Origin: CAZIMM01 sp964540415
GTDB lineage: Bacteria; Bacillota; Clostridia; Oscillospirales; Acutalibacteraceae
NCBI GenBank assembly: GCA_964540415.1
Contig: CAZIMM010000079.1
Span: 1-9,749 of the forward strand
Length of the DNA stretch: 9,749 bases
Direction: 5' to 3'
The notes under the pieces are model-generated. The model was given only the letters and a program-made list of their open reading frames with translations. It was not told the origin of the DNA and did not search any database. Below, one piece after another: positions 1 through 6,285 of the stretch. The translations under genes were made by a program, and so were the position numbers. Each line of letters opens with the position of its first letter. Position 1 is the first letter of the stretch.

Positions 1-1
1 G

Positions 2-490
2 ATATCTCTCGCCGGCTATGAGGCAAGCGGCACGGGCAACATGAAGCTCATGCTCAACGGCGCATTGACAATCGGCACGCTCGACGGCGCGAACGTGGAA
101 ATTAACGAGGCCGTCGGCAACGATAATATGTTCCTGTTCGGAATGACAGATCCGGAGGTCAAGAGTCTGCGCGGCAGCTACAATCCGTATGACTATTATC
201 AGAACAACGCCGAGCTGCGCCGCACAATAGACTTTATCTCGTCCGGCATCAACTCCGAATACTTCCCGGAGGTCAGCTCCAATCTGTTGCGCAATGACCG
301 ATATATGGTTCTTGCCGACTTCGCAGATTACCGCAAAGCTCAGCACTCCGTGATCGAAACCTGGGCAGACAGAGAGCGCTGGAACAGAATGTCGCTTATC
401 AATATTGCCTGCGCCGGCAGATTTTCGGCGGACAGGGCAGTCGGCGAATATGCGAAAAATATTTGGCATGCTGCTCCGGTAAAGCTTTAA
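2..490 (+). CDS. glgP: Glycogen/maltodextrin phosphorylase, C-terminal fragment
   Basis: This is the 3' end of a GT35 alpha-glucan phosphorylase, which releases glucose-1-phosphate from glycogen or maltodextrin in the cytoplasm using pyridoxal phosphate. The frame is open from base 2 and the gene begins upstream of the window, so about 162 C-terminal residues of a protein usually near 800 are visible. The family's PLP-binding signature EASGTGNMK is intact; the lysine that carries the cofactor is the codon at 44-46. The sequence after it (LNGALTIGTLDGANVEI) is nearly invariant in the family. The C-terminal helices end normally at TAA 488-490. A new promoter lies only 5 bp after the stop, so the next gene has its own start signal, although read-through from this gene cannot be excluded because no terminator fits between them. 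Confidence 0.95.
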   Translation: MSLAGYEASGTGNMKLMLNGALTIGTLDGANVEINEAVGNDNMFLFGMTDPEVKSLRGSYNPYDYYQNNAELRRTIDFISSGINSEYFPEVSSNLLRNDRYMVLADFADYRKAQHSVIETWADRERWNRMSLINIACAGRFSADRAVGEYAKNIWHAAPVKL

Positions 491-495
491 TCAGG

Positions 496-524
496 TTGAC
501 TTTTCAGGGAAACAGGAGTAAAAT
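496..524 (+). promoter_or_regulatory. Sigma-A promoter for the mgtE leader
   Basis: TTGACT at 496-501 and TAAAAT at 519-524 are separated by exactly 17 bp, a near-consensus vegetative promoter. Transcription should start near 531, which gives mgtE a leader of about 250 nt. It begins immediately after the phosphorylase stop codon. Assigned by eye from the consensus. Confidence 0.65.
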
Positions 525-567
525 TATTACAGCTTTTTGCATTTAGATTTGAACGGAGGTGGCTCTT

Positions 568-666
568 GTGGACGGTACGGACAGTAGCAGTATTCCCTTA
601 CGATGCACGGTAAAATCAACTGTCACAGTTCCGGACAGCTTCGCCGGAGCCGCAGCCCTGTTATAG
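568..666 (+). CDS. Possible 32-residue leader peptide (weak)
   Basis: A GTG codon at 568 is preceded by a good ribosome binding site (GGAGGT 555-560, 7-nt spacing) and opens a 32-codon frame ending at TAG 664-666. The predicted peptide begins MDGTDSSSIPLR and ends PDSFAGAAALL; it resembles no family I recognise. The stop sits at the foot of the 665-716 hairpin, and the ORF spans the 559-653 stem, so translation would remodel the leader. Leader peptides are known upstream of some bacterial magnesium transporter genes (mgtL of Salmonella mgtA), but this one shares no sequence with them. It may be a chance ORF with the purine-rich stretch serving only as part of the RNA fold. Confidence 0.2.
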   Translation: MDGTDSSSIPLRCTVKSTVTVPDSFAGAAALL

Positions 667-727
667 TGTGCTTTCACTTCTTCCTTGCCGCCGCTTTGTC
701 GGCAGAGGGGCACACTCGGCTTTCGGT

Positions 728-776
728 CTCCGTTTTCGTCCGGGCTTTGGCAATTTATGAAGAACGGAGCGAAAAC
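728..776 (+). promoter_or_regulatory. Anti-Shine-Dalgarno / Shine-Dalgarno switch before mgtE
   Basis: The only ribosome binding site for mgtE is the CGGAG at 765-769. CTCCGTT at 728-734 is perfectly complementary to AACGGAG at 763-769, and the helix extends to 736/761 with one G-U. The same strand overlaps GTTTTCG 732-738, which is perfectly complementary to CGAAAAC 770-776; that alternative would leave the ribosome binding site in the loop. The two helices are mutually exclusive, so the segment can form masked and exposed states, which fits translational control. Seen in the sequence; function is inferred. Confidence 0.45.
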
Positions 777-781
777 AGAAT

Positions 782-2146
782 ATGGAGAACAATAACTTTG
801 AGGTGTTGCTGGAGCTTCTCGAAAACAGCAAGCTCGCCGACCTGCGCAAAGAGCTTGCGGATATGAACGAGGTTGACGTTGCCGAATTTATTCAGGAGCT
901 TGCACCGAACCGTCAGCTTTTGGTGTTCCGCATTTTGCCCAAGGATATGTCCGCGGATGTCTTTTCATATCTTGAGCCGGAAACACAAATGAACATTGTC
1001 GCCTGCATCAGCGATAAGGAGCTCAGCGCCCTTGTTGACGAAATGTTCCTTGATGACACCGTGGACTTCCTCGAGGAGGTTCCCGCAAACGTCGTCACAA
1101 GAGTTCTTGCAAACACAGACCCCGAGACGAGGAAGCAAATCAACACATTTTTGCAATATCCCGAGAACTCCGCCGGCAGCATAATGACCATTGAAATGGT
1201 TCAGCTGCATGACAGCCTGACAGTCGGAGGAGCAATCGAAAGCATACGGACAACCGGCATTGACAAAGAGACAATTTACACGTGCTATTGCATTGACAAA
1301 TCCCGCCGCCTTGTCGGCACAATCGACCTTGCTCAGCTGATTTTTAATGATGATGACAAGCCGATAAGGGATTTTATGGACACCGAGGACGCCCTCATCT
1401 GCGTGAAAACGCTTGATGACCAGGAAATGGTTGCCGAGGTTTTCAGAAAGTACGACCTGCTCGCCGTACCGGTGACGGACAACGAGAACAGACTTGTCGG
1501 AATCATCACGATTGACGATATCATCGACATCATTGATGATGAAAACACCGAGGACTTTGAGCGCATGGCTTTGTTGCGTCCGTCAGATGAGGACTATCTC
1601 AAAACGGGCGTGTTTAAGCTTGCCAAAAACAGAATTCTTTGGTTACTTATCCTCATGGTAAGCGCAACTTTTACAGGAAAAATAATTGAGGATTTTGAGG
1701 GAATGCTCTCGGTTATCGCGGGACTTACCGCCGCGATTCCAATGCTCATGGATACCGGCGGAAACGCCGGCAGCCAGACCTCCACCCTGACAATCCGCGG
1801 ACTTGCCCTTGGCGATATCGAGCCGAAGGACTATTTGAAGGTGCTCTGGAAGGAGCTTCGGGTGGGATTGATATGCGGCGTGATTCTTGCCGCGGTGAAC
1901 TTTGTCAGGCTTTTGCTGCTCGGCACTGTCGGCTGGAGCTCTGACAGGCTCGACGTTTCACTCATCATTTGCCTTGCCATGCTGTGCGCAATAGTTTTTG
2001 CAAAAACAATCGGCTGCACACTTCCGATAATCGCAAAAAAGCTGAAGCTCGACCCGGCTCTTATGGCAGGCCCCATGATAACTACTATTGTGGACGCGGT
2101 CACGCTTCTGATTTTCCTTTCTCTTTCAAAAATATTCCTGATGTAA
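782..2146 (+). CDS. mgtE: Magnesium transporter MgtE
   Basis: A 454-residue MgtE-type Mg2+ channel/transporter of the cytoplasmic membrane, full length for the family. The helical N domain covers residues 1 to about 125 (rich in D/E, with the usual LLELLE start), followed by two CBS domains (about 126-190 and 193-255; the first opens with YPENSAGSIMT). These form the cytoplasmic Mg2+ sensor that closes the pore when Mg2+ is high. The C-terminal membrane domain begins near residue 283 and has about five helices. It carries the signature DTGGNAGSQ (324-332). D438 in the last helix (TTIVDAVTLL) corresponds by position to the pore aspartate of Thermus MgtE. The start is ATG 782, with GGAG 766-769 at 12-nt spacing, somewhat long. 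It follows a structured leader with its own promoter. The stop TAA at 2144-2146 is 23 bp before the next gene, so the two are probably co-transcribed. Confidence 0.95.
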   Translation: MENNNFEVLLELLENSKLADLRKELADMNEVDVAEFIQELAPNRQLLVFRILPKDMSADVFSYLEPETQMNIVACISDKELSALVDEMFLDDTVDFLEEVPANVVTRVLANTDPETRKQINTFLQYPENSAGSIMTIEMVQLHDSLTVGGAIESIRTTGIDKETIYTCYCIDKSRRLVGTIDLAQLIFNDDDKPIRDFMDTEDALICVKTLDDQEMVAEVFRKYDLLAVPVTDNENRLVGIITIDDIIDIIDDENTEDFERMALLRPSDEDYLKTGVFKLAKNRILWLLILMVSATFTGKIIEDFEGMLSVIAGLTAAIPMLMDTGGNAGSQTSTLTIRGLALGDIEPKDYLKVLWKELRVGLICGVILAAVNFVRLLLLGTVGWSSDRLDVSLIICLAMLCAIVFAKTIGCTLPIIAKKLKLDPALMAGPMITTIVDAVTLLIFLSLSKIFLM

Positions 2147-2169
2147 TGTGCGGCGTGCAGAGGACGGCC

Positions 2170-4125
2170 ATGCACTATATTCCATTCAATTCACGAAACA
2201 GATTTCATAAAAACCGCTTCGGTGCGCTCTGTGAGGGGAACACCGTATGTCTGCGCATAATTCTGCCTCGGGAGCTTCGCTGCACCGGGGCTTATCTTGT
2301 TATTCATGAGGATTCCTGCCGGGACTGGAGCTACGTTCCGATGCAGTGGGAAAGCATGCAGGGCGCGGGAGAAGAATGGTGGCGGGTTGAGTGGAGTGCA
2401 GAAAGGCCGGGGCTGTATTGGTATCACTTTGAATATGACGTGCCGTTCGGCAGGAGCAGAATCAACAATCTCGGCAACGGCATCGGCGCAATAACCTCCT
2501 TGGGTGAGGACTGGCAGCTGACAGTCTGTTCGAGGGATTACCAAACTCCGCAGAACCTGCGCGGCGGTATAATTTATCAGATATTCCCGGATCGCTTTTG
2601 CTGCTCCGGCGAAGAAAAATCGGGAGTCCCGGACGACAGAATTCTGCGTGATGACTGGGGCGGTCAGCCCTATTGGAAGCCGGATGAAAACGGAACGGTT
2701 CGAAACAACGACTTTTTCCGCGGAGACCTGCGCGGAATAGAGAGCAAGCTCGATTATATAGCCTCGCTGGGCGTTACGCATATTTATCTCAATCCGATTT
2801 TTGAGGCGCAGTCAAATCACAGATACGACACCGCGGACTATTTCAAAATTGATCCGCTGCTCGGCACGAAGGAGGACTTTGTTTCTCTTTGCGCGGCGGC
2901 AAAGAAAAGGGGAATATCCCTGATTCTTGACGGTGTGTTCAGCCACACGGGTGCGGACAGCGTCTATTTCAACAAATACGGACGATACGGCACAGACGGC
3001 GCGTTCCGCTCAAAAAAATCAATGTATTATCAATGGTATAAATTCAACACATGGAACTATGATTATAAATGCTGGTGGGGCTTCAAAACTCTGCCGGAAA
3101 TCAACAAGGAAAACAAGGATTTTCTTGAATTCATCACGGGCAAAAACGGAGTGCTGCGCTACTGGCTTCGTCTGGGTGCAGGCGGCTGGAGGCTTGATGT
3201 TGCGGACGAGCTGCCGGATGTGTTCCTTGATGCCGTGCGCACAGCCGTAAAGGCGGAAAAACCGCAGGCGGTAATCATCGGCGGCATACCCGGCGGTCTT
3301 CAGGAACGCCACAATGGCTTTAGTGGCGGCAGCTTCACTGCTGGGCGTGCCGTCCTTCCCGACACCCNNNNNNNNNNATGGGAGGACGCATCAAACAAAT
3401 ACAGCTATTCAAAACGCAGACGGTATCTTCTCGGAAAACAGCTTGACAGCGTGATGAATTATCCGTTTGCCTCAGCCGTGCTCGACTTCCTGTCAACCGG
3501 CGTTGTGAACGGCTTCACCGACAAGGTGCTGACAATTCTTGAAAACTATCCGCCGCAGACGGTTCATGTTTTAATGAATCATATCGGTACTCATGACACC
3601 GTGCGTGCAATAACCGCAATCTCCGGGGAAAACTGTGAGGGACGCGACCGAGCGTGGCTTGCCGAATTGAAGCTGACAAAGAAAAAACGCCGTGAGGGCA
3701 TCAGCCTTATGAAGCTTGCCTCCGCAATTCAATTCATGCTCCCCGGTGTTCCGAGCATATACTATGGAGACGAAGCCGGCCTTGAGGGAGCACGGGATCC
3801 GTTCAACCGCGCCTGTTACCCCTGGGGCGGCGAGGAAAAAGAGCTGCTTGAATGGTACAGGGCTCTCGGAAAAATCAGACGCGCCTCACCCTGCCTGATT
3901 GACGGAGAGTTTATCCCGGTGTCTGAGGCGGAGGGCTGCCTTGCCTTTCTCAGACGCGGCAGGGGAGACGGAAAAATGCTCATTGCAAACCGCAATGAGC
4001 ACGAAATCGTTTATTATTTGCCGGAGGAGCTGAAAAACTCATCGGTCATTCTCGGTGGAGAACGCGACGGAGCATACGGGGTCAGAATACCCGCCTTCGG
4101 AGCGGCAATTCTGAAAATCAACTGA
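2170..4125 (+). CDS. GH13 alpha-amylase family enzyme (neopullulanase/maltodextrin glucosidase type), interrupted by assembly gap
   Basis: A cytoplasmic GH13 glycosidase that probably hydrolyses maltodextrins, pullulan or cyclodextrins; no signal peptide is seen. An N-terminal beta-sandwich (CBM34-like, about 1-110) precedes the catalytic barrel, which begins near YQIFPDR (136-142). Conserved regions seen: DGVFSH (254-259), GWRLDVADE with arginine R341 and nucleophile D343, and NHIGTHDT with the transition-state stabiliser (D476, counting the Ns in frame). The acid/base glutamate, expected as GEVWEDA, is missing: after G371 come about 28 unrelated residues and the 10-N gap, and then WEDASNK resumes. 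This looks like an assembly fault rather than a dead enzyme. Start chosen at ATG 2170 because AGAGG 2159-2163 sits 6 nt upstream; the in-frame ATG at 2146, overlapping the mgtE stop, has no ribosome binding site. Pairs functionally with the nearby phosphorylase. Confidence 0.88.
   Translation: MHYIPFNSRNRFHKNRFGALCEGNTVCLRIILPRELRCTGAYLVIHEDSCRDWSYVPMQWESMQGAGEEWWRVEWSAERPGLYWYHFEYDVPFGRSRINNLGNGIGAITSLGEDWQLTVCSRDYQTPQNLRGGIIYQIFPDRFCCSGEEKSGVPDDRILRDDWGGQPYWKPDENGTVRNNDFFRGDLRGIESKLDYIASLGVTHIYLNPIFEAQSNHRYDTADYFKIDPLLGTKEDFVSLCAAAKKRGISLILDGVFSHTGADSVYFNKYGRYGTDGAFRSKKSMYYQWYKFNTWNYDYKCWWGFKTLPEINKENKDFLEFITGKNGVLRYWLRLGAGGWRLDVADELPDVFLDAVRTAVKAEKPQAVIIGGIPGGLQERHNGFSGGSFTAGRAVLPDTXXXXWEDASNKYSYSKRRRYLLGKQLDSVMNYPFASAVLDFLSTGVVNGFTDKVLTILENYPPQTVHVLMNHIGTHDTVRAITAISGENCEGRDRAWLAELKLTKKKRREGISLMKLASAIQFMLPGVPSIYYGDEAGLEGARDPFNRACYPWGGEEKELLEWYRALGKIRRASPCLIDGEFIPVSEAEGCLAFLRRGRGDGKMLIANRNEHEIVYYLPEELKNSSVILGGERDGAYGVRIPAFGAAILKIN
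3283..3377 (+). other. Foreign-looking 85-nt segment plus 10-N scaffold gap inside the GH13 gene
   Basis: Bases 3283-3367 have no counterpart in GH13 enzymes, and 3368-3377 are Ns. The normal protein would run from G371 (codon 3280-3282) straight into EVWEDA; the sequence after the gap starts with the last base of the valine codon and then TGG GAG GAC. So only about five bases of true gene are missing, and everything between is extra. Read on the - strand, the 85 nt are open and look protein-like (for example AFLKTAGYAA), suggesting a fragment of another gene joined at a contig end. A real inserted element whose interior was collapsed into the gap is the less likely alternative. Confidence 0.7.
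3977..4001. repeat. Perfect 10-bp inverted repeat inside the GH13 coding region
   Basis: TGCTCATTGC (3977-3986) and GCAATGAGCA (3992-4001) are exact reverse complements separated by a 5-nt loop (AAACC), near the 3' end of the GH13 gene. In mRNA this would be a strong hairpin. No T-run follows, so it is not an intrinsic terminator. It encodes ordinary residues of the C-terminal domain (MLIANRNEH), so it may be coincidental. Confidence 0.5.
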
Positions 4126-4171
4126 CCGGAGTGCCGGACAGTTTCGGGCGTCACAGAACAGGAGGAGTTTT

Positions 4172-5254
4172 ATGAACAATCCTTACGGCCTGATTCTCGC
4201 CGGAGGCGGCGCAAAGGGAGCCTATCAGTTCGGCGCATGGGAAGCTTTCCGAGAGCTGAAAATAGAATTTTCCGCAATTGCGGGTGTGTCTATCGGGGCG
4301 ATAAACGGTGCGCTGATTGCCTCGGACAATTTTGACGGCGCGTTGGAACTGTGGTCATCGGTAACGGTTGGAATGGGTGTCAACATCAATTCGGAGTTAA
4401 AGGATCCGAACAATCTTTTCAGCAGAAAGAACTTCGGAGTGTTGCTGCGCGAGTTTGTCAAAAACGGCGGAATTGACGCGTCGCCGACAAAGGAATTGCT
4501 CACGGATTACATTTCCGAACAGAAAGTCAGAAACTCAAACTCAAGGCTTGCAATGGTCGCGTTCAATCTCAATGATATGACCCCGTCGGAATTGTTCATC
4601 GACGATATCCCGGAGGGCCAGCTTGTGGATTATCTGCTCGCCTCCGCGCACGTTCCCGGTGTCAACAAAATCGGGCCTCAGGGTGAGCGCTACTTTGACG
4701 GCGGAATTTACGACAACGCCCCCATAAGTCTTCTGCGCAAGTATGGCTACAGCCGGCTGATAGTTGTGGACATCTCGTCAATGCGGGGCATCGGGCACAA
4801 GACCGATATTGCGAACGCGGAGGTTGTGTATATCCGCCCGTATAATATTGACGACCTCGGGGCGGCGTTCGATTTCAGCGAGGAAATGTTCATCCTTCGC
4901 AGAAAACTGGGATATCTGGACACGATGAAGTCCTTCGGGAAATACAGCGGAAAAATTTTTTACTTCCCTCCGGATGAATTCCGCGAGCTTGTTGCGGTTT
5001 ATTCCGCGGACGCGGTTGAGGAGATGGAGCGCCTCGCATATGAAATGAAGCTTGAACGCACCGAAGTTTTCACGGCGGGTGAGTTTTTGCATCAGCTGAA
5101 AACAGCTTATGAAAACAAAAGGCTTGAGGAAAAGCAAAAGGCAGAAGAAAACGAGCCGAAATTCTATGAGGCAATCATCAAAAAGATATCCTCAATCAGA
5201 ACCGGCTCTGAGTATTCAAAGGCTTTTGCCGTGCTTGACGGTATTGTGGACTGA
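4172..5254 (+). CDS. Patatin-like phospholipase family protein
   Basis: A 360-residue patatin-fold serine lipid acyl hydrolase, likely acting on phospholipids or other acyl esters in the cytoplasm; the substrate is unknown. All catalytic signatures are present: the oxyanion-hole glycine run GGGAKG (11-16), the nucleophile elbow GVSIG with S40, and the dyad aspartate D176 in YFDGGIYDNAP. The patatin domain spans about 5-200. The C-terminal half (about 200-360) is not recognised; it is charged and helical, with a K/E-rich probable coiled-coil stretch at about 310-325. There is no signal peptide or obvious membrane helix. The start ATG has a strong GGAGG at 4161-4165, 6 nt upstream. It lies 46 bp after the GH13 gene and is probably in the same transcript; no terminator is seen between them. 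Confidence 0.9.
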   Translation: MNNPYGLILAGGGAKGAYQFGAWEAFRELKIEFSAIAGVSIGAINGALIASDNFDGALELWSSVTVGMGVNINSELKDPNNLFSRKNFGVLLREFVKNGGIDASPTKELLTDYISEQKVRNSNSRLAMVAFNLNDMTPSELFIDDIPEGQLVDYLLASAHVPGVNKIGPQGERYFDGGIYDNAPISLLRKYGYSRLIVVDISSMRGIGHKTDIANAEVVYIRPYNIDDLGAAFDFSEEMFILRRKLGYLDTMKSFGKYSGKIFYFPPDEFRELVAVYSADAVEEMERLAYEMKLERTEVFTAGEFLHQLKTAYENKRLEEKQKAEENEPKFYEAIIKKISSIRTGSEYSKAFAVLDGIVD

Positions 5255-5262
5255 GCAAAGAC

Positions 5263-6132
5263 TCATTCAATCGAAAGCAGCGCCATGCCGGCGAGCATCA
5301 TGAGCACCGGTATGAGCTGACGCAAATGCAGCTTTTCCTTGAGGAATATCCTCGACAGGATTATCGAAACAGCGGAAAAAGACGCAATAAACGGTGAGGC
5401 TATTGCCGCATCGCCGAACGAATAGCAGTAAACATAGGTGAACTGCCCTCCGGCTTCAATAAAGCTGCCGGTAAGCTTTCGTTTGTCGGCGAGCAGGCGG
5501 TAGTCCTTTTCTTTTGTGCGGAGAAAAATGTAACAGCATATGCCCACAACAAGATAAAAAATTCCGTATGCCGTGATTACGCTGCCTGCGGAAAGCGTTT
5601 CGTCCAGAATGTAATCATCCATAAATGAACCCGCGCCGTCAAGTACGAAATAAATGAGCGCGCAGCCGAGACCGACGAGATAAACCTTCTTTTTGTTTGA
5701 AGTTTTGACGGTGACAACTGTCTCACCGTCATCGAGTGAAAGCACAATTATAGCCACCACAATCATTCCGATAGCAAACCACTGCAGGTAACCCACCTTT
5801 TGCCTGAGAATGAAAACGCACAGCAGCGTTGTCAGCAGGCAGGAGGAGTTTGCAATCGGCGATGCGACGGACACCTTTATCAGCGGCAAAGCTTTGTAAT
5901 AGAAAAGCATTGAGCAGATGTAGGTTGCGGCAATCGGAAAATACTTAAGCATAACGTCAAAATCAATTTTTGCATGAGTTATGACTCCGTAAATGCAGGA
6001 TGCCGTGCCGTAAACAATGCCGTTGACGGCAAGCAGCTTCAGCTCACTTCTTTCACCGACGGAGGAGCTTTTGAAAATGACGTCAGACGTGCCCCATAAA
6101 AGCACTGTAAGAATTGAAAAAACCAACCACAT
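5263..6132 (-). CDS. EamA/DMT-superfamily permease
   Basis: A 289-residue integral membrane protein with about ten hydrophobic helices arranged as two EamA-like halves (about 3-133 and 149-288), the normal size for drug/metabolite transporter superfamily exporters or permeases. The N-terminus WLVFSILTVLLWGTSDVIFK and the C-terminal pattern FLKEKLHLRQLIPVLMMLAG are typical of the family. A hydrophilic linker with KKK at about 146-148 separates the halves. The transported compound cannot be inferred. The start codon is at 6132-6130, with AAAGG (plus-strand CCTTT 6141-6145) 8 nt upstream. It is convergent with the patatin gene (8 bp between stops) and divergent from the DUF1846 gene, with its own promoter. 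Confidence 0.88.
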   Translation of the reverse strand: MWLVFSILTVLLWGTSDVIFKSSSVGERSELKLLAVNGIVYGTASCIYGVITHAKIDFDVMLKYFPIAATYICSMLFYYKALPLIKVSVASPIANSSCLLTTLLCVFILRQKVGYLQWFAIGMIVVAIIVLSLDDGETVVTVKTSNKKKVYLVGLGCALIYFVLDGAGSFMDDYILDETLSAGSVITAYGIFYLVVGICCYIFLRTKEKDYRLLADKRKLTGSFIEAGGQFTYVYCYSFGDAAIASPFIASFSAVSIILSRIFLKEKLHLRQLIPVLMMLAGMALLSIE

Positions 6133-6166
6133 AATGAAAACCTTTCGTAAGTGTAGAATGGTTTTA

Positions 6167-6194
6167 ATTATAACTTGTCTGAAAATTTTTTCAA
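6167..6194 (-). promoter_or_regulatory. Sigma-A promoter for the DMT permease
   Basis: On the - strand, TTGAAA (6194-6189) and a perfect TATAAT (6172-6167) are 16 bp apart, about 35 bp upstream of the permease start codon. The predicted leader is about 28 nt and contains the AAAGG ribosome binding site. Confidence 0.7.
6180..6193. promoter_or_regulatory. Inverted repeat over the permease -35 box, possible operator
   Basis: TGAAAA 6180-6185 and TTTTCA 6188-6193 form a perfect 6-bp inverted repeat with a 2-bp spacer, overlapping the permease -35 hexamer. The sequence is very AT-rich, so chance is a real possibility, and no regulator is encoded nearby in the window. Confidence 0.2.
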
Positions 6195-6216
6195 GTTTTT
6201 AAAAGATTATTGTTCA

Positions 6217-6234
6217 AACTCTTTAAAAAAAGTT
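6217..6234. promoter_or_regulatory. 18-bp imperfect palindrome over the DUF1846-gene -35 box, possible operator
   Basis: The 18 bp from 6217 to 6234 (AACTCTTT, then AAAAAAAGTT) are symmetric at seven of nine half-site positions, centred on the -35 box of the rightward promoter. It could be a repressor site, but it is AT-rich and low in complexity. Confidence 0.2.
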
Positions 6235-6250
6235 GGAAAAGTGATACAAT
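6222..6250 (+). promoter_or_regulatory. Sigma-A promoter (extended -10) for the DUF1846-fusion operon
   Basis: TACAAT at 6245-6250, preceded by TG at 6242-6243 (extended -10), lies 17 bp from a weak -35 TTTAAA at 6222-6227. Transcription would start near 6257, about 29 nt before the start codon. The extended -10 likely compensates for the weak -35. Confidence 0.6.
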
Positions 6251-6285
6251 GTCTTTGATTTGTGACAAAGGATGGTAAAAACTCA

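Larger units (their letters stand above)
531..781 (+). promoter_or_regulatory. Long structured 5' leader of mgtE, candidate cis-regulatory RNA
   Basis: About 250 nt separate the predicted transcription start from mgtE, and there is no convincing long gene in them. Several complementary segments are visible. Positions 559-566 can pair with 646-653 (8 bp including two G-U). AACTG 618-622 pairs with CAGTT 626-630. AGTGTGC 665-671 pairs perfectly with GCACACT 710-716 and encloses a second stem, TGCCG 686-690 with CGGCA 700-704. Alternative pairings compete, for example GACAGT 580-585 with ACTGTC 619-624, and TCCGG 630-634 with CCGGA 644-648. mgtE genes of Bacillota are often controlled by the M-box magnesium riboswitch, but I do not find the strongly conserved M-box blocks here; resemblance is limited to AGGTGGCTC at 557-565. 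The architecture suggests a regulatory leader; the ligand and mechanism are unknown. Confidence 0.45.

Noticed and set aside
551..700. Classic M-box (ykoK) magnesium riboswitch
   Set aside because: Only a short AGGTGGCTC-like stretch resembles it; the other conserved blocks are absent by eye. Kept as an open test rather than a call.
603..866. 87-codon ORF on + spanning the leader and the mgtE start
   Set aside because: It overlaps mgtE in another frame, has no convincing ribosome binding site, and its Arg/Ser/Cys-rich product looks like an out-of-frame shadow.
2146..2148. ATG overlapping the mgtE stop (TAATG) as the GH13 start
   Set aside because: Translational coupling is possible, but no ribosome binding site precedes it and the extra residues MCGVQRTA do not resemble family N-termini.
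1969..2169. N-terminal extension of the GH13 frame into mgtE
   Set aside because: The open frame reaches back inside mgtE, but the ribosome binding site AGAGG 2159-2163 and the family-like start MHYIPFNS support ATG 2170.
4130..4152. Sequence similar to the mgtE leader segment at 631-649 (CCGGACAG.TTCG)
   Set aside because: Only a short imperfect match without a preserved stem; most likely coincidence in GC-rich intergenic sequence.
6262..6285. GTG start at 6262 for the DUF1846 protein
   Set aside because: It would fall almost at the predicted transcription start and lacks a ribosome binding site; ATG 6286 matches the family N-terminus.
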